Origin: JACJXF01 sp964349045
GTDB lineage: Bacteria; Bacteroidota; Bacteroidia; Bacteroidales; GCA-2748055
Direction: 5' to 3'
DNA length: 19,267 bases
Assembly: GCA_964349045.1 (NCBI GenBank)
Contig: CAYGFI010000093.1
Coordinates: forward strand, 1 to 19,267
The notes beneath the pieces were generated by a model, which was not told the origin of the DNA, ran no database searches, and saw only the letters and a list, made by a program, of their open reading frames with translations. Of the stretch, positions 15,099 to 19,267 are shown piece after piece; the stretch's first letter is position 1; each line of letters starts with the position of its first letter. Both the position numbers and the translations under genes were made by a program.

Positions 15099-15497
15099 TC
15101 AGTTCCTCCCGCCTGGGAGTAACTTTTTTTCTGTATTTAACCGGGCAGTCAGGTCGGCGAGTTCATCGCTTGTTGTCCGGGCATTGTCGAGTATGGCCAG
15201 GTCCATCCCGATCACCTGCAACTTGTTTTGATGCTTCCTGCCCAGTACAGACAAGTTATACAGGCACTGCACCAGTTGTGACCGGGTACCGGCCATTCCA
15301 CATAACTTCATCTTTTTATATTCATCCGGCAGGGAATAAAGTACATTTTATAAGGAATGTACCATTTTATTTCGCATCTTCCGGGCAAGGAGGAGAACAA
15401 CCTTTAACTTCTTCCGGAAGTCGGCAGTGCTATTGCGCTCATGCGACCAGCCGGCCGCGAGGATTAACCTTGGTCTTAACTCAGGCCACCCTGTTGC
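15099..15497 (-). pseudogene. Interrupted minus-strand reading frame, unrecognised
   Basis: From TGA at 15498-15500 to the stop at 15099 the frame is open for 133 codons except for one TAA at 15348-15350. The second part (ATG 15309-15311, 70 residues) reads like real protein: three helical segments SQLVQCLYNLSVLGRKH, KLQVIGMDLAILDNARTT and DELADLTARLNTEKK. The first part ends FRKKLKVVLLLARKMRNKMVHSL before the stop. The overlapping plus-strand frame (15086-15520) is Arg/Ser/Pro-rich, as expected of an antisense shadow. I do not recognise the family. The local base composition is richer in GC than the neighbours, suggesting a decayed insertion. A faint resemblance of the first part to the end of a C-type-lectin variable domain is discussed in the findings. 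Confidence 0.35.
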
Positions 15498-15615
15498 TCA
15501 AGTTTCAAACTCCAAACTGAATTAGTGTGAGTGTGAGTCTTGAGCGTGAATCTTGAGGAGAAGCACTTGGATCAGTCAGTCTCTCCTCTTGCTCAAAACT
15601 CAAACTCTAAACTGA
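15494..15615 (+). repeat. 27-bp imperfect direct repeat in low-complexity sequence
   Basis: The 27 bases at 15494-15520 and 15589-15615 match at 23 positions (both TTGCTCAA, three variable bases, TCAAACTC, one variable base, AAACTGA). Between them are GTGAGTGTGAGTCTTGAGC-type words that are roughly the reverse complement. The same CTCTTGCTCA start occurs in the signal-peptide repeat near 456. Confidence 0.6.
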
Positions 15616-15831
15616 CAAATGGGATTGAGTTTTCTTTAACAATTTCTGAACTTTGCCTGAGGGTGAGCTTTTTCGATTTTTTTCCACGTATTCAATAGGG
15701 CCATTGCTTGACAGTTATTTCTCATGGATTCAGATTGATCAGTAGTTTTGGAATAGCATCTCTAAGATCTGAATTCACTTTGGTTTCATCTTCATATTCC
15801 GGTCAGAGCCTGACAACCTCGTTTATCTTAT
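15616..15831. other. Non-coding spacer, nothing recognised
   Basis: Together with the repeats before it, this fills the gap between hicB and the FISUMP gene. No open frame with coding character and no strong hairpin was seen. Confidence 0.5.
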
Positions 15832-16761
15832 TTACAATATTTTAATCATTTGTCTATTCACTATTCCCCGGGAGTTTCTTAGGGATAATATATAAATTCC
15901 CTCGTGCAAAAAACTTATATCGATCTGGTTTTCCTCCTGGCTGAGTTGTTTTTGCAGGATCAGCCTTCCGCGGGGTTCGTAGATAATCAGTTCTGTTTTT
16001 ACGTTTTCCTCAAGATGTATCATGATCAAATCATTGGCCGGATTCGGATAAATACTAAATTCTGTGGGTTTGTCAATCTTTTCAATTTTAATTGGGTCGG
16101 GGTCTTTAAGACAGCGAACCGAGAAACCTTCGCTATCACCCCCTGGTTCTATATATTCACCCAGCTGAATGGCAAATGGGACTTCATTTCCCATGATAAC
16201 CAAGGTAATATTATCCGATTCAAAAGTACTCGTAAACCAGAATCCTGTTTCACCCAAAATACTTCCTATGGAATTATCACATCTTCCTCCGGGTAAGGCC
16301 GTAAATCCGCTTTCGTTGGTAGCACCTTCGTTGGGAGGGTACCAGTGAACTGTTCCTGCCTCTTTAAGTTTTGCTCCGGCTTCCATTTCTCCTCCATAAT
16401 AATCAATCAATATTCCCCATTCAGCGATACCCGGCAAATGCCAGCCTTCGGGACATACTCCCTGCACTCCGCTTGGGATGCTGTTGCTTGAGGCAGCGCC
16501 TCTCAAAGCAGATTTCCAACTATAAAGCCGTCCGTAAATTGCAGCGAGGGAATCGTTATCGTTGTACTTCCACGCACTGGTGATGGCAACATTGTCGGAA
16601 TAATGCAACGATTTCAGGTTTTCACTCATCCACACCTGCGAGCCAATTGTGACTGTCTGGTAAATGTTCCCGTCATTATCGCTGACGGTTTGAGACTGTA
16701 TGTCATTTGTACAGGTTACAAGGAATAAATCAACCAACATGCTTAAACAGAAAGTTCTCAA
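15832..16761 (-). CDS. FISUMP-domain protein with T9SS sorting domain
   Basis: 309 residues. The N-terminus is a signal peptide; LVTC at 14-17 could be a lipobox, though T9SS cargo usually uses plain Sec signals. Residues about 28-222 are a FISUMP (Fib_succ_major) domain, seen in DGNIYQTVTIGSQVWMSENL, the YGRLYSWKSAL segment, CPEGWHLPGIAEW, GFTALPGGR, GFWFTST and FSVRCLKD. From about 233 (FSIYPNPANDL) to the end is a T9SS C-terminal sorting domain. FISUMP proteins are abundant surface proteins of Fibrobacter and Bacteroidota; no activity is established. Alone on its strand. Confidence 0.93.
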   Translation of the reverse strand: MRTFCLSMLVDLFLVTCTNDIQSQTVSDNDGNIYQTVTIGSQVWMSENLKSLHYSDNVAITSAWKYNDNDSLAAIYGRLYSWKSALRGAASSNSIPSGVQGVCPEGWHLPGIAEWGILIDYYGGEMEAGAKLKEAGTVHWYPPNEGATNESGFTALPGGRCDNSIGSILGETGFWFTSTFESDNITLVIMGNEVPFAIQLGEYIEPGGDSEGFSVRCLKDPDPIKIEKIDKPTEFSIYPNPANDLIMIHLEENVKTELIIYEPRGRLILQKQLSQEENQIDISFLHEGIYILSLRNSRGIVNRQMIKIL

Positions 16762-16846
16762 GGGATTGGAATTTAAGGGAATGGACGTATCTGAAATATC
16801 TGAAGGTTAAATTTGAATGAAAAGTTACACCATTAATAAACTCAAG

Positions 16847-17074
16847 TCAAGGGAACAATGACAATGAATAATTTTTAGTACGTGAAATTAATAATTCGTG
16901 GTTCCAAATCAAAAATAATCCCCGTATCATATGAGGTGATAAGTTTTCGATACCAAGTGTAAAGCCATCGATGAATTTAGCTGCCGTATGGAATTGCAGG
17001 CACTCATCATAAGGAAATGCCGAAAGCAAGGCGGAACCGGCTATACTGTATCTCAGAAAATTTCTTCTTTTCAT
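16847..17074 (-). pseudogene. Truncated Tat-signal gene remnant (possibly DUF1343/NamZ-like)
   Basis: 75 codons. It starts with a typical Tat signal, MKRRNFLRYSIAGSALLSAFP, where the twin arginines are followed by NFLR. The short rest, FIDGFTLGIENLSPHMIRGLFLIWNHE, then runs into unrelated sequence and stops at 16847. Exported proteins of this kind are normally several hundred residues long, so this is a 5' remnant. The phrase GIENL...RG...LI.NH resembles the start of the DUF1343 (NamZ, exo-muramidase) domain, which normally reads G...L...GKRVGL(I/V)TN(H/Q)TG, but the match is short and the family is only suggested. No matching 3' part is present in the window. Confidence 0.4.
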
Positions 17075-17311
17075 TTCCGCATGATTAAAGAGAAGTTTAT
17101 ATTATGTTGATTAAATTTATAACAAGACCATACCTGTTTTGTTTAAAATTCAAAAAACCGGCAGTATTAATAAATTGTACCAGAAAATTAAAAAAAATCA
17201 GAATAATTGAACAGAACCCTTATTAAAATAGTTATAGTTTCAGATATATAAAATGGGATCAAAGTGAATCAAACCTGATCGACTGTCAAATTTAAATTAA
17301 CAAGAAAAGAA

Positions 17312-18229
17312 ATGGTTCAGAATAGATTTAAGAAAATCTGTGTTTACACGGTTTTTCTGGCAAATTTGTACCCCGCTATGGCACAGACTCATCAGATTTA
17401 TCCATCAAAGGATAATACCATTTATGATGAAGGAGACTTAAGTAACGCAAAAGGAATTTACCTGTTTTCCGGAACAACCAATACAGCGGGTGAAAGAAGA
17501 ACCCTGCTTCAATTTGATCTTTCTGGTATCGGCAGCGAAGATTCCATAATAAATGTTAGTCTTCAGTTAACGATGAATAAAACCATAACGGGTGAACATC
17601 TTTTCAGCTTGCATAAGCTTAATTCAGACTGGGGGGAAGGAACATCCGACGCACCCTTCGAAGAAGGAGGCGGAGCCGATGCAACAACCGGTGATGCAAC
17701 CTGGAATTATAATTTTTATAACGATCATGCATGGTCCGGTCCTGGGGGAGATTATAATCTTATTCCCAGCGCCGTAAAATTGATCCATGATGTGGGTATA
17801 TATTCATGGACCGGAGATACTATGATCAATGATGTTAATTCCTGGTTATCTGATCCGGGAAGTAATTTTGGATGGATACTTTTAACCAATGATACAATTA
17901 GCTCATCCAAACGTTTCAATTCAAGAGAAAGTCCCCAGGATAAACCGGTTTTAAATGTGACTTACACTCCAAAAGTATCAGTACAAAACAGACTGGAGTT
18001 ATTCCGGAATATCAATGTTTATCCTAATCCTGGCAATGGAAAGATTACTCTTTCGGGTATTGACCAAAGTGCAATTAATATTGTCAGGGTATATACTGTA
18101 ACCGGTAGTCTGATCAAACCTGAAATCACCAGGATATCTTCTTCAGAAATTCAGCTTCATATTCCTTTTGCCGGTACTTATTTTATTTCAATAGATAATA
18201 TGATTTATAAAAAAATAGTGGTGCTTTGA
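17312..18229 (+). CDS. DNRLRE-domain secreted protein with T9SS sorting domain
   Basis: 305 residues. Residues 1-25 are a Sec signal (cut after PAMAQ). About 26-217 is a DNRLRE (disaggregatase-related, CBM-like) domain: it opens with QIYPSKDNTIYDEGDLSNAKG, has RRTLLQFDLSGI, the repeated tryptophans of SDWGEGTSDAPFEEGGGADATTGDATW, and closes with FNSRES...PVLNVTYTP. Such domains are usually adhesive or carbohydrate-binding beta-sandwiches. From about 234 (INVYPNPGNGK) to the end is a T9SS sorting domain. The stop codon lies inside a strong terminator hairpin that is shared with the convergent gene downstream. Confidence 0.92.
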   Translation: MVQNRFKKICVYTVFLANLYPAMAQTHQIYPSKDNTIYDEGDLSNAKGIYLFSGTTNTAGERRTLLQFDLSGIGSEDSIINVSLQLTMNKTITGEHLFSLHKLNSDWGEGTSDAPFEEGGGADATTGDATWNYNFYNDHAWSGPGGDYNLIPSAVKLIHDVGIYSWTGDTMINDVNSWLSDPGSNFGWILLTNDTISSSKRFNSRESPQDKPVLNVTYTPKVSVQNRLELFRNINVYPNPGNGKITLSGIDQSAINIVRVYTVTGSLIKPEITRISSSEIQLHIPFAGTYFISIDNMIYKKIVVL

Positions 18230-18240
18230 CCACTATTTTT
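18211..18240. terminator. Bidirectional intrinsic terminator
   Basis: A perfect 12-bp stem AAAAATAGTGGT / ACCACTATTTTT with loop GCTTTG, followed by more T on the plus strand and, read on the minus strand, also ending in a T run. It sits between convergent genes, 12 bases before the stop of the downstream one, and contains the stop codon of the DNRLRE gene. Confidence 0.85.
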
Positions 18241-18251
18241 TTACATTTTTT

Positions 18252-19267
18252 TTATCTCAAAATTAACTTTTCGATAATTACCTCTTTTTCAGTTTCCATT
18301 TTAAGGAAATAGAATCCTCTGCTTCGTCCCCTGTAATCCAGGTTAATACTGTTTTCTCCCGTATTAAATTTTTCGACTGTTCTGCCGGTCATATCAATAA
18401 CTTCAATATTCCGGATACCCGATCCATCGGGTGTTTCAATACGGAAAATTCCATTGGTGGGATTTGGATATACGTTAACGCCTTTCCCGGCCCTTTGATT
18501 AAACCGCGACGTGCCAATACTAATATCTGTGAAATTGGTATTATGGGTAAACGTAAGGGCTGTGTCGGTTACCACATTAATAAGTTCCATTCGCCAGGCG
18601 TGATCGGCCGGTGGCATATCATAGCTGCCGTTATTATTATGATCCGCATAAAAATCAATCCGGTAACTTCTTCCGGTCATAATTCCCGGGAGCGCCGCAT
18701 GAAAATCGGGAGAAGGAATTGATTCTAAATGATATTCGCCGATCATTGAATTATCTGACTCATCATAAACTTTCAGGTTGAGCATCTGGCCAACATGTGG
18801 TGTCATATTCAGGAAATTAATGGTAAGCAGATAATTCCAGGCTATATCCGTAAAGGATGTATTATGCGTAAAAGTGAGGGTCGTATCACCAATAACATTA
18901 TCGAGATTTAATCTCCAGGCATGATCGGCTGAAGGAGGATCATATTTCATGTTATGATTGTGATCGGCAAAAAAGTCAATCATGTAGCTTCCGCCCCACT
19001 CAAGACCGGGTAAAGAAACGGTAAAATCAGCGGATTGGACACTGGCAATTTTCCACCTTCCAATTTCCATATTGTCACTTTTATCCACCACGCGTAATTC
19101 GATAAGCTGACCCAGGTGAGGGGTCATATTCACAAAATGGATATTATGCAAATACGGCCAGCTGATATCCGTAAAGGATGTATTGTGCGTAAAAGTGAGG
19201 GTCGTATCACCCATAACATTATCGAGATTTAATCTCCAGGCATGATCGGCTGAAGGAGGATCATATT
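18252..19267 (-). CDS. T9SS-exported protein of 107-residue repeats (5' end outside window)
   Basis: The frame is open to the window edge, giving 337 residues and a stop at 18252; the ATG at 19214 is internal. Two complete repeats of 107 residues and the start of a third are visible. Each has GDTTLTFTHNTSFTDI, then a beta-rich stretch (FLNMTPHVGQ), then FYADHNNNGSYD, whose spaced D/N residues look like a calcium-binding loop, and PPADHAWR. The final segment (VNVYPNPTNGIF to the end) is a T9SS sorting domain. The two outer repeat borders are almost identical at base level (103 bases, 2 differences, at 18844 and 19165). Probable surface adhesin or binding protein; no known domain name is claimed. 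Confidence 0.85.
   Translation of the reverse strand, partial: YDPPSADHAWRLNLDNVMGDTTLTFTHNTSFTDISWPYLHNIHFVNMTPHLGQLIELRVVDKSDNMEIGRWKIASVQSADFTVSLPGLEWGGSYMIDFFADHNHNMKYDPPSADHAWRLNLDNVIGDTTLTFTHNTSFTDIAWNYLLTINFLNMTPHVGQMLNLKVYDESDNSMIGEYHLESIPSPDFHAALPGIMTGRSYRIDFYADHNNNGSYDMPPADHAWRMELINVVTDTALTFTHNTNFTDISIGTSRFNQRAGKGVNVYPNPTNGIFRIETPDGSGIRNIEVIDMTGRTVEKFNTGENSINLDYRGRSRGFYFLKMETEKEVIIEKLILR
18844..19267 (-). repeat. Near-identical 103-bp segment repeated at 321 bp
   Basis: Positions 18844-18946 match 19165-19267 with two substitutions. The 321-base period equals 107 codons, so the copies stay in frame. The match reaches the window edge, so it may extend further. Confidence 0.9.

Noticed and set aside
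15086..15520. 144-codon plus-strand frame after hicB
   Set aside because: Rich in Arg, Ser, Pro and Cys with no domain; it overlaps a more protein-like minus-strand frame and looks like its antisense shadow.

Overview
The window looks like chromosomal DNA of a free-living Bacteroidota, probably a Bacteroidales/Marinilabiliales-type organism. Three things point there. Four proteins end in type IX secretion system (T9SS) C-terminal sorting domains with a YPNP/FPNP start. Several lipoproteins and FtsX/MacB-type permeases are typical of the phylum. The hicAB promoter carries a TAnnTTTG -7 box. The DNA is AT-rich, gene density is moderate, and there are no rRNA or tRNA genes, no CRISPR array and no prophage.

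Layout. 1-314: tail of a TPR protein (DUF5107-like C-terminus). 417-1964: serine beta-lactamase-fold lipoprotein whose signal peptide is encoded by a short tandem repeat. 2026-2648: a compact REP/RAYT unit, a Y1 transposase flanked by two nested pairs of inverted hairpins. 2974-4095: secreted GH16 glucanase with a T9SS tail (minus strand). 4294-5575: AAA_14/DUF4143 ATPase preceded by two 32-bp-spaced dyads. 5850-7580: GH43 lipoprotein with a discoidin-like domain and an FnIII-like domain. 7923-8402: VOC-family protein with an apparent signal peptide. 8444-8614: composite short repeats between convergent genes. 8629-10039 (minus): lipoprotein and beta-barrel-like pair. 10263-10631: YccF membrane protein. 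10697-13123 (minus): FtsX/MacB-type permease. 13252-13347: octamer array running into the 3' end of a DUF1080 lipoprotein gene (13323-14036, minus). 14366-15079: hicAB toxin-antitoxin locus with duplicated operators. 15099-15620: a decayed reading frame and imperfect repeats. 15832-16761 (minus): FISUMP-domain T9SS protein. 16847-17074 (minus): truncated Tat-signal gene remnant. 17312-18229: DNRLRE-domain T9SS protein. 18252-19267 (minus, runs off the window): T9SS protein built of 107-residue repeats.

How it fits together. The recurring theme is cell-surface and secreted proteins: glycan-active enzymes (GH16, GH43, DUF1080), T9SS-anchored proteins and envelope lipoproteins. No SusC/SusD pair is present, so this is not a classical polysaccharide utilisation locus. 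Most genes are single transcription units. Between them are small selfish or regulatory modules (RAYT/REP, AAA_14 ATPase, HicAB) and several families of degenerate short tandem repeats, which are the most unusual part of the window. I did not find a clearly new multi-gene system. The best candidates for follow-up are the REP/RAYT architecture, the dyads at the AAA_14 gene, the CACGTCGT repeat family, and the interrupted frame at 15099-15497.
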